From: Rhizobium mesosinicum
GTDB taxonomy: Bacteria > Pseudomonadota > Alphaproteobacteria > Rhizobiales > Rhizobiaceae
NCBI RefSeq assembly: GCF_019511345.1
Contig: NZ_JAEUAK010000006.1
Span: 272,000 to 335,999, forward strand
Direction: 5' to 3'
DNA length: 64,000 nucleotides
Part shown: in pieces, positions 8,557 to 16,696 of the stretch
Layout: each line of letters starts with the position of its first letter
Numbering within the stretch: position 1 is the stretch's first letter
Translations under genes and position numbers: made by a program
The notes under the pieces: model-generated
The model's database searches: none
What the model saw: only the letters and a program-made list of their open reading frames with translations
What the model was told of the DNA's origin: nothing

Positions 8557-9579
8557 CTAATTCACGATGCCGTCCGCGCGTGTTGGATCGGAACGCAATG
8601 TATCGATTTCATAGATTGTGCGCATGACGGTGAGCCGCGCCGTGAGCGTCGTCAGCAGTGCGATGACGATCATCGTCGCGAAGATGCCGAGATAGCCGAG
8701 GACGCCGACCGAAAAAGTACCGAAGAGGGCCGTTGCCTGATCGGTTTCCGGCGTGGCCAGTGTCTTGCTCTGCAAGAAGCCGGCGCCGGCGAAAAAGAGG
8801 GCGGCCAGTGCACTGCCGATCGCCGAACCCTTGAGGCTGATCTTCAGGAAATGCTTCTGGAATTCCGTTGCGACGAAGGAGCTCTCGGCACCGACGAAAT
8901 GCAACACTTCGACGATGTGGCGGTTGCCCGAGAGCACGCCGCGCGTGGCAAAGACCACCGTCAGCACCATCGCGGCAAAAACAAGCAGCAGGATGCCGGT
9001 ACCGATCATGACCGTGGTGCGAGCCATCGCTACCAGCCGGTCGACCCAGGTGCGGTGATCGTCGAGGAAGGCTTGCGGAACGCTTTCCTTCAGGAGATCC
9101 CGCATTGCCGCAAAGTCGGGCGGATGGTTCTCGTCGATGGTGATGATCACCAGTCGCGGCACGGGGAGTTCCTTGATGTCGAGGCCGCTGCCGAGCCAGG
9201 GCTCCAGAAGGCGCGCGGTGGCGGCTTCATCGACGATCTGCCCACTCTTCGTGCCGACGAAGGTCAGCGCGATATCACGGGCCTGAACGAGAGTTTTTTC
9301 CATATCCAGATTGTCGTCTGGCTTGATCTGAATGGTGATTTCGCGGGAGATCTGGCTTTCCCAGCTCGCTGCCGTCGAGCGAACCATGCTGACGCCCCCG
9401 AGCGTCAGGCAGGCGAGGAAGGCCATGATGGCGATGACGACCATCAGCGCATTGCCTTGAATGTTCGATGGCGGCAGGATCGGCGCCGTCGGGCGCACGC
9501 GCATCTCCGGGCGCTTGGGCTGCTGGGCAGGAGCAGCGGCGGGCACCTTTGCTCGGGTCCTGGTCGGCGTTTTAGTCAT
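8557..9579 (-). CDS. ftsX: Cell division ABC transporter permease FtsX
   Basis: A 340-residue inner-membrane protein of the FtsX family. After a proline/alanine-rich cytoplasmic N-terminus (1-45) there is a first helix near 48-68, an external domain (about 70-190) and three more helices around 200-225, 250-275 and 295-315, the FtsX topology. With FtsE it signals to peptidoglycan hydrolases at the septum. The start overlaps the end of ftsE by eight bases, the expected operon order. Sequence of the external domain diverges from gammaproteobacterial FtsX, which is usual in alphaproteobacteria; the neighbour makes the call secure. Confidence 0.92.
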   Translation of the reverse strand: MTKTPTRTRAKVPAAAPAQQPKRPEMRVRPTAPILPPSNIQGNALMVVIAIMAFLACLTLGGVSMVRSTAASWESQISREITIQIKPDDNLDMEKTLVQARDIALTFVGTKSGQIVDEAATARLLEPWLGSGLDIKELPVPRLVIITIDENHPPDFAAMRDLLKESVPQAFLDDHRTWVDRLVAMARTTVMIGTGILLLVFAAMVLTVVFATRGVLSGNRHIVEVLHFVGAESSFVATEFQKHFLKISLKGSAIGSALAALFFAGAGFLQSKTLATPETDQATALFGTFSVGVLGYLGIFATMIVIALLTTLTARLTVMRTIYEIDTLRSDPTRADGIVN

Positions 9580-10231
9580 AAATATCGAGATGCCCTTCCG
9601 AGAGGATCATGCGGCGGGCTTCTACCTGGTCCATCAGCGAGAGATCGTGAGTGGCGATCACCACGGCGGTGCCCAGACGATTGAGTTCCATGAAAAGGTT
9701 CAGCAGGCGCTTGGCCATAGGTGGATCGACATTGCCGGTCGGCTCGTCGGCAAGCAGCACTTCCGGTCGATCCATCAATGCGCGGGCGATTGCAGCGCGC
9801 TGCTTCTCGCCACCTGAGAGCACGGGCGGCAGCACGTTGATGCGTTCGCCAAGACCGACCCATTTCAAAAGTTCCAGCACGTCAGTCTTGTAGGTACTTT
9901 CATCCTTGCCGCGCACGCGAAGCGGCAGGGCCACATTTTCATAGGTCGTCAGATGGTCGAGGAGACGAAAATCCTGAAAGACAAGGCCGACGCGGCGGCG
10001 CAGCAGCGGCAGTTCAGGACGCGGGATTTCGGAGATGTCGCGTCCGAACATGCGGATCAGGCCGCGGGTCGGCTGCAGTGACATGAAAAGCAGGCGCAGA
10101 AGCGTCGTCTTCCCGGCGCCGGAGGGGCCAGTTAGAAACTGAAACGACTTTTTCGGGATGTCGAAGGTCAGGTCGCGGAGGATTTCCGGACCCATGCCAT
10201 ATCGCAAACCGACATTCTCGAAGTGGATCAA
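9572..10231 (-). CDS. ftsE: Cell division ATP-binding protein FtsE
   Basis: A 219-residue ABC ATPase with Walker A GPSGAGKT (35-42), Q-loop Gln86, signature LSGGEKQR (138-145) and Walker B VLLADEP (158-164), followed by the switch His in ATHDLSL. It powers the FtsEX complex at the division site. The start is TTG 10231, giving MIHFENVGLRYG, which is the family N-terminus; I see no good in-frame ATG and only a weak ribosome-binding site. A leader of about 200 bases with several GTTAAC/TTAACC elements separates it from the divergent gene at 10437. Confidence 0.93.
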   Translation of the reverse strand: MIHFENVGLRYGMGPEILRDLTFDIPKKSFQFLTGPSGAGKTTLLRLLFMSLQPTRGLIRMFGRDISEIPRPELPLLRRRVGLVFQDFRLLDHLTTYENVALPLRVRGKDESTYKTDVLELLKWVGLGERINVLPPVLSGGEKQRAAIARALMDRPEVLLADEPTGNVDPPMAKRLLNLFMELNRLGTAVVIATHDLSLMDQVEARRMILSEGHLDIYD

Positions 10232-10436
10232 CGGGCAGCTCAGTCTTTCGTGGTTTCACCGCATGACTTGTTAACCAACACCGTTAACAGCCGGTAAATT
10301 TTGCCGGAAAGACGCCCGTTTGATGGCGATCTTTGCGAAGCATTAACCATTTAAATTTACGACTGGGCTGGATTCGTTTCAATGCCAAGATTGTCTCAGG
10401 CAGTGAAACCATGTGGACATCCGAGAGGCCGCCACC

Positions 10437-11099
10437 ATGGAAGCATCCTCCTTCAGACGACAGGCCGCCGGCCGGGCCTATGATTTTCTGCCGCCGGAGC
10501 CCGGTATCCGCCAACCCCGCCGCATGTCGCGCAGGGATGACGTTGCCGATGCCGAATTCATTGTCGTCGGCAAGGCGCGGTCACAAGGTGCATCTGTCAG
10601 TGCCCGTGATGCGACCCATAACGACAATCGCCGTCGCGTCCCGTCAAAGGCTCGGCCTCCGGTCTTGCTTGCCACCGCTGCCGCAGTCGTGCGCGGTATG
10701 GAGGTCTGGCTGCAACGGGCGTCGCTACGGGGCTTTGCGGCACTGGTGATCTCGCTCTTCGTACTGGTCTTCGGGCTTGCCGGCGGATTTTCCGGTCTTT
10801 CGAACAGCGGAGCGTCGCCTGCTGCTGCGCTCCACTTCTCACATGTGACGATTACCCCGCGCGACGCCAATGGCATGCGCATCCTGCTGATCAATGGCAT
10901 CATCGAGAACGCAAGCGGCGTGACACAACAGGTCAAGCCGATCCGTGCCGACCTCGTCGCAGACGAGCGGCTGACTGCCAGCGTCGTCATCGAGCCGCCG
11001 ACGGACGCCATCTATGCCGGGCAGAGCCGGGGTTTTTCCACCCGCGTGCAGCATGCCGGCGGCAAGCTGCCGGAGGTTCGGCTTTCCTTCATGCCGTGA
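10437..11099 (+). CDS. Single-pass membrane protein with conserved C-terminal domain, function unknown
   Basis: A 220-residue protein. The N-terminal half is basic, proline-rich and probably disordered; one helix follows (RGFAALVISLFVLVFGLAGG, near residues 100-120), and the last 90 residues (HFSHVTITPRDANGMRILL and on) look like the DUF3426-like beta domain that ends many alphaproteobacterial zinc-ribbon membrane proteins. No CxxC zinc ribbon is present, and the upstream frame is closed by a stop at 10404, so the ribbon is absent rather than missed. GTG 10413 is an alternative start. It lies between divergent ftsE and hpt on the same strand. Confidence 0.72.
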   Translation: MEASSFRRQAAGRAYDFLPPEPGIRQPRRMSRRDDVADAEFIVVGKARSQGASVSARDATHNDNRRRVPSKARPPVLLATAAAVVRGMEVWLQRASLRGFAALVISLFVLVFGLAGGFSGLSNSGASPAAALHFSHVTITPRDANGMRILLINGIIENASGVTQQVKPIRADLVADERLTASVVIEPPTDAIYAGQSRGFSTRVQHAGGKLPEVRLSFMP

Positions 11100-11209
11100 T
11101 CGCCGGCAGGCGCTTTTAGGCTGATCGATAGGAAAACCTCTCCTTGCGGGGTGTGTCGCCGAAATTAATGTGCTAACGGCTTACCCTTCATTTTATGGAG
11201 CAAGCCTTT

Positions 11210-11752
11210 ATGCCTGTCGTGCGCGGAAAAAACATCGAGCCGCTCTTCACCGCCGAGCAGATCGCCGAGCGCAATCACTCCATGGCGCAGGAGATCGCCG
11301 CCGGTCCGACGAAGGACCTCCTGGTTATCGCTATACTCAAGGGTTCTTTCATTTTCGCAGCCGATCTGCTGCGCGCCCTGCACGATACCGGCCTTGCTCC
11401 CGAAGTAGAATTCATCACGCTCTCGAGCTATGGCACCGGTACGGTGTCGCAGGGGGTGCGTATCGTCAAGGATATCGACAGTGACGTGAAGGATCGTGAC
11501 GTTCTGCTGATCGACGATATACTTGAATCCGGCCGCACGCTGCTGTTCGCCAAGGAACTGCTCTATGAGCGTGGGGCGCGCAACGTCACCATCGCCGTAC
11601 TGCTCGACAAGAGTGTGAAGCGCAAGGAAAAGCTGGAAGCTGATTATGTCGGTTTCGAGTGCCCTGACTATTTCGTCGTCGGTTACGGCATGGATGTCGC
11701 CTATGCGTTCCGCGAGCTGCCCTTCGTCGGCGTGGTTACCGGCGACGCGTAA
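11210..11752 (+). CDS. hpt: Hypoxanthine phosphoribosyltransferase
   Basis: A 180-residue purine-salvage enzyme converting hypoxanthine or guanine plus PRPP to IMP or GMP. The PRPP-binding motif VLLIDDILESGRTL is centred on residues 101-110, the flexible-loop region LSSYGTGT is at 71-78, and the C-terminal VGFECPDYFVVGYGMD carries the purine-contacting segment. ATG 11210 has GGAG nine bases upstream and gives the family length, so it is preferred over ATG 11195. It precedes cpdR with a gap of about 118 bases. Confidence 0.93.
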   Translation: MPVVRGKNIEPLFTAEQIAERNHSMAQEIAAGPTKDLLVIAILKGSFIFAADLLRALHDTGLAPEVEFITLSSYGTGTVSQGVRIVKDIDSDVKDRDVLLIDDILESGRTLLFAKELLYERGARNVTIAVLLDKSVKRKEKLEADYVGFECPDYFVVGYGMDVAYAFRELPFVGVVTGDA

Positions 11753-11870
11753 GCGTCCTCCTTCAAGACGGCTTGTTAACCATTCCGTCGATCGGCCTGA
11801 TATGTTTACCGATCGCTAGGGAACCGCATGCGATCTCCGTCGCGGGGCATGACGACGGAGCAATGCACAG

Positions 11871-12230
11871 ATGGCAAAAATTCTGATCACGGAAGACGAA
11901 GATTCCCTTCGTATTTTCGTAGCCCGGGCACTACGCCTTGACGGTCATGAGACCGATGAAGCCGCCGATGGGGCGGAAGGGCTGGAAAAGCTGAAGGGCG
12001 GCAGCTACGATCTGCTGCTCTCCGATATTCGCATGCCGGTCATGGACGGCATCGAACTTGCGCATCAGGCCAAGGACGCCTTTCCCGCGCTGAAAATCCT
12101 GCTGATGACGGGCTACGCCGAGCAGCGCGAACGGGCCGACGATCTCGCCGAAAAGATCATTGATGTCGTGCCGAAGCCGTTCGCCCTGCCTGACATCCGC
12201 AAGGCCGTAGCGCGGGCTCTGGTGGCTTAA
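11871..12230 (+). CDS. cpdR: Cell-cycle response regulator CpdR
   Basis: A 119-residue stand-alone receiver domain with acidic pocket Glu8/Asp9/Glu10, phosphoacceptor Asp52 in LLLSDIRMPVMDG, Thr in LLMTGYAEQ and the switch Lys in VPKPF. In Caulobacter and Sinorhizobium, unphosphorylated CpdR primes ClpXP for proteolysis of CtrA-pathway proteins at the pole, under control of the CckA-ChpT relay. The sequence and the position next to hpt agree with rhizobial cpdR1 as I recall it. The C-terminus RALVA resembles a ClpX-type degron, which fits a protein that is itself turned over. A TTAACC half-site lies upstream at 11776. Confidence 0.88.
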   Translation: MAKILITEDEDSLRIFVARALRLDGHETDEAADGAEGLEKLKGGSYDLLLSDIRMPVMDGIELAHQAKDAFPALKILLMTGYAEQRERADDLAEKIIDVVPKPFALPDIRKAVARALVA

Positions 12231-12244
12231 CATTTTGTGGCGTG

Positions 12245-12264
12245 GGCGTGCTTTAAGGCACGCC
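12245..12264. terminator. Hairpin between convergent genes
   Basis: GGCGTGC and GCACGCC form a seven-pair stem around a TTTAAG loop between the stops of cpdR and the TIGR02302 gene. There is no U-tract on either strand, so termination is possible but weakly supported. Confidence 0.35.
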
Positions 12265-12287
12265 AACAGCTCCCACATCTTCAAGCA

Positions 12288-14921
12288 TCACTGAATATCC
12301 AGCAGACGCTCGAGATATTGCCGTTCGATTGCCTGAGTCGGATTGTTGCCCAGCTTTTCTCGAATAGCGTCGAGAATCTCTCGGGCACGCTGAACATCGA
12401 TCTCGTCGGGTATCTTCACATCGTTGTTCATATCCGGCCCGAGATCGGTCTGGCGGGGGCGGCCGAGCGGATCGCGTCCGTTCTGGTTGCCTTGGCCGAG
12501 CTGGCCGTTCGGACCCTGCTGTCCTTGTTGACCTTGCTGCGCCTGCATCATCTGGCTCATCATGTCGCGGGCGCCTTGCCGCAGGGCTTCAAGCGCCCGT
12601 CCCTGACCTTCCACGGCGCTGCTGCCGTTGCCTTGGCCGAGGTCACGGCCGGCGCCTTCCATTTCGCGCTGCGCCTGACCGAAGCCTTCGCCCGGCTTCA
12701 TACCCATATCGCCAAGGCCCTTCTGCAGTTCCTGCAACTGCTTGCCAAGCGCATCCTGCTGGGTACGGAGTTGTTTTAACGCTTCGCGCAGTTGCTCGGC
12801 CGTCATCTGGTCGCCGGGCTGCTGGCCCTGCTGCTGCTGTTGACCCTGCTGCTGTTGCTGCTGGCCCTCTTCGCCGGGCATCATGTCGTCCATGTCTGGA
12901 TCGCCGCGCTGCATGCGGTCGCGTAACCGCTGGTCGAGGCGGAAGGTCTCATCCATCAGCTTCTGCTGGTCGCGCAGGATCTGACCGAGTTTATTCATCT
13001 GCTGGGTCAGCTGGCTGTTTTCCTGCTGCTGGCCGCGCTGCGGGCGCGCCGTCTGCAGGTTGTTCATCAGACGCTGCAGATCGGAGAGCATCTGCTGGGC
13101 GGCATCGCGATTGCCGGAGCGTGCCAGATTTTCAATCTGGTCCATCATGCGCTGCAAATCCTGCTGGCGCAGGAAATTCTGGGCATTCTGGTTCGGCTGC
13201 ATCGGCATATTCTGCAGGCGCTGGGCGAGCTCGCTCATATAGTCCTGCATCGCTTTCCGAAGCTCGTCCATCAGCTTCTTGATTTCGGCGTCTGGCGCAT
13301 TGCGGTTCAGCGCATCGGCAAGGTTCTGCTGGGCGTCGCGCAGCCGCCGTTCGGCAAGCGAAAGATCGCCTTCCTCGATTCCAAGCGCGATGTCCCAGAG
13401 ATATTGAGCCGTATCCTTGAGCTGCTCATCACCCTTGGCAAGCTTCATGCGGGTCAGTGCGGACTCGATCAGCAGGTAATGGGTGGTGTTCGGGATCGTC
13501 TCCTCGGGCCGGATCGTCAGGGCTTCGTTGAGGGCGATCGCCTCGGGCATCTTGCGGATATCGAGAGCGAAGGTCTGGCGCTCTTCGGCGACGGCGGCAG
13601 CCAGCGGTTCGCTGAACGGACGCGACGGCATGATCATCTCATAGGGCGGGCTGCGGCCGGTCTGCCCGGCGGCATCCTTGGCGACGAGGGTGATGCGCAC
13701 GCGTTTGCCGGCGAGCGGGTGTTCGGTCAGGTTCTTGCTGGTCAAGCCCTTGCCGTCACGTGCATTGCGGCGGGGAATTTCCAGCCGGAATTCCGGCAGC
13801 GGAAAGAGCGGTGTTGCCGAAGGATCGGATTCGACCGGCCCGATCTCGGCACGGGCTTCCTGCACGCCGTAATCGTCCTTCACCGTAAAGCCGATTTCCA
13901 GCGCGCCGTTGACGGTGCGGCGCGGCATGCCGTCGAAGCCGATTTCCGGCGCCTTGTCGGGCAGCACGTCGAAATTCCAGGTGCGGCCGTTTGCCTGCAG
14001 CGCGCCATTTTCCTCGAGCTTCATGACGTGCGTCTGCGCCATCAACTGAGGTGCAACTGGCGTGCCTGACGCCTGTTCGGTATCGGCATTTGTGGCCGGC
14101 TGCTGCGGCCGCGTGTCTTCCTGGACAGCGATTTCCTGGCTTTCGCCATCGGCCTTTCTGAACAGCACCTTCTCGGTCGATTGGCCGCCACTGACGCGCA
14201 CCGTCAGGCTGGAAAACTGCGGAACACTGATCGGCGCCTGTTCACTGCCGTCAGTCGTCAGATAGATCGGTGCGCGGCCGGTATAGGAAGGCGGGGTCAC
14301 CCATGCATCGATACGCACGGCCGGATTGCTTGTTACGTGCGCGGGTGCAGGCTGGAATGCGTCGGCGACGGAGCCGCCGTTGATCGACAGTGAATAACCG
14401 AATGCGGTGACGACCAGCAGCGCCGGAATGGCACGCAACGCAAAGCGGTCGTGTCGGGCGATATCGGGTCGCGGCAGGCCGGCGTCCAATGTCGCGATCT
14501 TCCGCGCCATGCGCGTCTGGTGTTCACGCCACAGGGTACGGGAGAACGGTGTATCGAAGGCGGGTTCATCCTCCTGCACCATGACTGGCTGATGCGGCAG
14601 GCCGTTACGTTCTTCCAGCATGCGGTCGGCATCGACAATCCGCGGCCAGCGAAGATTGCGGAACGGCAGCAGAGAAACAAGGAAGCCGGCAGCAAAGGCG
14701 ATCAGAAGGAGGACCCGCAGCCAGTCCGGCAGGATGCGGAAGAAGCCGAACCAGGAGACCGAGAGATAAATCGCGATGACGGAAAGAGCGGGCACCAGCG
14801 ACGGAAGGACCTGCTCGGCGAAAAGCACGAGCCGGGCCAGGAAACGTTTTGCCGCCACCAGCCGCGCAAGAGAGGGTTGAAGCGCGAATGCGCCTTTCTT
14901 CTGCCTTGCGGGGCTTGTCAT
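12288..14921 (-). CDS. TIGR02302/DUF4175 family large membrane protein
   Basis: An 877-residue alphaproteobacterial protein of the TIGR02302 (DUF4175) family, function not established. Two N-terminal helices (about 35-55 and 60-82) and a third near 165-185 anchor it; a long part with beta-rich segments follows (250-480). The C-terminal third is predicted coiled and very glutamine/methionine-rich, with runs such as GEEGQQQQQQGQQQQQGQQ about residues 690-710. I chose ATG 14921 (MTSPARQKKG) over ATG 15011, since the extra 30 residues look unlike the family. It is last in the argH-lptM-lysA run and starts about 170 bases after lysA. Confidence 0.85.
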   Translation of the reverse strand: MTSPARQKKGAFALQPSLARLVAAKRFLARLVLFAEQVLPSLVPALSVIAIYLSVSWFGFFRILPDWLRVLLLIAFAAGFLVSLLPFRNLRWPRIVDADRMLEERNGLPHQPVMVQEDEPAFDTPFSRTLWREHQTRMARKIATLDAGLPRPDIARHDRFALRAIPALLVVTAFGYSLSINGGSVADAFQPAPAHVTSNPAVRIDAWVTPPSYTGRAPIYLTTDGSEQAPISVPQFSSLTVRVSGGQSTEKVLFRKADGESQEIAVQEDTRPQQPATNADTEQASGTPVAPQLMAQTHVMKLEENGALQANGRTWNFDVLPDKAPEIGFDGMPRRTVNGALEIGFTVKDDYGVQEARAEIGPVESDPSATPLFPLPEFRLEIPRRNARDGKGLTSKNLTEHPLAGKRVRITLVAKDAAGQTGRSPPYEMIMPSRPFSEPLAAAVAEERQTFALDIRKMPEAIALNEALTIRPEETIPNTTHYLLIESALTRMKLAKGDEQLKDTAQYLWDIALGIEEGDLSLAERRLRDAQQNLADALNRNAPDAEIKKLMDELRKAMQDYMSELAQRLQNMPMQPNQNAQNFLRQQDLQRMMDQIENLARSGNRDAAQQMLSDLQRLMNNLQTARPQRGQQQENSQLTQQMNKLGQILRDQQKLMDETFRLDQRLRDRMQRGDPDMDDMMPGEEGQQQQQQGQQQQQGQQPGDQMTAEQLREALKQLRTQQDALGKQLQELQKGLGDMGMKPGEGFGQAQREMEGAGRDLGQGNGSSAVEGQGRALEALRQGARDMMSQMMQAQQGQQGQQGPNGQLGQGNQNGRDPLGRPRQTDLGPDMNNDVKIPDEIDVQRAREILDAIREKLGNNPTQAIERQYLERLLDIQ

Positions 14922-15089
14922 CAATCCGGTCTCCGCGATCTGGTGTTCAGGGAACAGAGGGCGCTTCCGGCGATTGCTGGGCAATACGCTCACGAAAGAA
15001 AAGGATAACACTCTTTGTGGCGAAGGCGAGGGCGAGCATCCGTCAATACCGGTATTTCGCGTGTGGTCGCCAAAAAGTGATTGCGGCTT

Positions 15090-16358
15090 TTAGTCCAGCC
15101 AAGCTGGAACGGAATCGAGACCGATCAGCTCCGAATAGGTCCGGCGGGGGCGAACCACATGGAATTCATCACCCTTGACCAGGACTTCGGGCACCAGAAG
15201 GCGGCTGTTATAGGTGCCTGCCTGAACTGCGCCATAGGCGCCGGCCGTGCCGACGGCGAGGAGATCGCCCGGCTTTGGGGCCGCCATTTCCCGGTCGAGC
15301 GCGAGGTAATCGCCGGTTTCGCAGACGGGGCCGACGACATCGGCACGAATGCGCGGCGCGTTGGCGGCCGAAATCACCACGGGACGGATCTCATGATAGG
15401 CTTCATAGAGTGTCGGGCGGATAAGGTCGTTCATCGCGCCGTCGACGATCACGAAAGTCTTCTCGCCGCCATCCTTTATGTAGATGACTTCTGTCACAAG
15501 GATACCGGCATTGCCGACGATCAGGCGGCCGGGCTCAGTAACGATCTTGCAGTTCAGAGCGCGAAGCTGGTTCTTGACGATTGCGGCATAGGCATCCGGC
15601 AAGGGCGGCGGGTTGTTATCGTCCCTATAGGGAATGCCGAGACCGCCGCCGATATCGACGTGGTGGATATTGTGGCCATCGGCGCGCAGCGTGTTGACCA
15701 GATCGTGCAATAGCTTGAAGGCATCATCGAAGGGCTGCAGCTCAGTGATCTGGCTGCCGATATGCATGTCGATGCCGGTTACTTCGATGCCGGGCAGGTT
15801 TGCTGCGCGGGCATAGATGGCCCGGGCGCGCTCCCAGGAGATGCCGAACTTGTTTTCCTTCTTGCCTGTCGAAATCTTCGCATGGGTGCGGGCATCGACA
15901 TCGGGATTGATGCGGAAGGAAACGGGCGCCTTCTTACCGGCGCGCACGGCACGTTGGTTCAGCACTTCGAGTTCCGGTTCGGATTCGACGTTGAAGCAGT
16001 AGATGCCGGCTTCCAGCGCGTAATCCATCTCATTCGGCGTCTTGCCGACGCCGGAGAACATGATGCGATCGGCGGGAATTCCGGCCGCAAGCGCACGGCG
16101 CAGCTCGCCTTCGGAAACCACATCGATGCCGGCGCCGAGCCGGCCGAGCGTCTTCAGTACGGCCTGGTTCGAATTGGCCTTCATCGCATAGCAGACCATG
16201 GAATCGACATCGCCGAAAGCCTCGGAGAAAACCCGGTAATGGCGCTCGAGCGTTGCTGTCGAGTAGACATAGAAGGGCGTACCGACCGCTTTGGCGATCT
16301 CGGGAACGGGAACGTTCTCGGCGTAGAGAATGCCGTCGCGGTGCTGGAAATGGTTCAC
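15090..16358 (-). CDS. lysA: Diaminopimelate decarboxylase
   Basis: A 422-residue fold-III PLP enzyme that makes L-lysine from meso-diaminopimelate. The PLP lysine is Lys60 in CYAMKANSN; the HIGSQ motif (DMHIGSQI) and the glycine loop HVDIGGGLGIPY are present, and the C-terminal catalytic cysteine segment is VVGPVCETGD. The start is GTG 16358, read as MNHFQHRDG, which matches the family N-terminus. It lies 12 bases after the small lipoprotein gene and follows argH, an arrangement common in rhizobia and many other proteobacteria. Confidence 0.95.
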   Translation of the reverse strand: MNHFQHRDGILYAENVPVPEIAKAVGTPFYVYSTATLERHYRVFSEAFGDVDSMVCYAMKANSNQAVLKTLGRLGAGIDVVSEGELRRALAAGIPADRIMFSGVGKTPNEMDYALEAGIYCFNVESEPELEVLNQRAVRAGKKAPVSFRINPDVDARTHAKISTGKKENKFGISWERARAIYARAANLPGIEVTGIDMHIGSQITELQPFDDAFKLLHDLVNTLRADGHNIHHVDIGGGLGIPYRDDNNPPPLPDAYAAIVKNQLRALNCKIVTEPGRLIVGNAGILVTEVIYIKDGGEKTFVIVDGAMNDLIRPTLYEAYHEIRPVVISAANAPRIRADVVGPVCETGDYLALDREMAAPKPGDLLAVGTAGAYGAVQAGTYNSRLLVPEVLVKGDEFHVVRPRRTYSELIGLDSVPAWLD

Positions 16359-16370
16359 GGGAGTCGGGCC

Positions 16371-16565
16371 TTAAAGAAGGGGATCGAGGAGGAAAGGCTT
16401 GTCGACGGTACCGGGCTGTTTCGTCGGCTTGGAGATATCGCCGCCCTTCGAGGCGTTCGCGCTCGGCGGATCGAGGTCACCTTTGCGGCCGCATCCGGCA
16501 ACGGCAAGGCCGATGACGGCAAAAACCACCGTAAGGCGGATGAAATGCGGCAAGCTCGTCTGCAT
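16371..16565 (-). CDS. lptM: Small lipoprotein, LptM (YifL) type
   Basis: A 64-residue lipoprotein: a short basic start, a hydrophobic segment and the lipobox LAVAGC with GRKGDLDPP straight after the cysteine (about residue 24). The CGxKGxLxxP pattern after the lipid-bearing cysteine is the hallmark of LptM/YifL, which in E. coli assists assembly of the LptD lipopolysaccharide transporter. ATG 16565 has GAGG six bases upstream and is preferred to ATG 16577 or GTG 16586. Its place between argH and lysA is the conserved setting of this family. Confidence 0.82.
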   Translation of the reverse strand: MQTSLPHFIRLTVVFAVIGLAVAGCGRKGDLDPPSANASKGGDISKPTKQPGTVDKPFLLDPLL

Positions 16566-16696
16566 GGATATCCTCATATCGGGCACTGGCTGGCATCTTC
16601 ATAGCGAAGTTTATCAGCCTTGTGCACCCTGATTGTTGAAGCTTCGTGCTGCACGCATTCCCGGACGAACCGTTTTCCGCTCCGCCGGGAAATGCG

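Noticed and set aside
8269..9684. 471-codon plus-strand open frame across ydcF-like and ftsX genes
   Set aside because: Antisense to two well-supported genes; composition and lack of any domain show it is a codon-bias shadow.
12780..12870. CTG-rich repeat that looks like a microsatellite
   Set aside because: It is the coding sequence of the Gln-rich tract of the TIGR02302 protein, with mixed CAG/CAA codons in frame.
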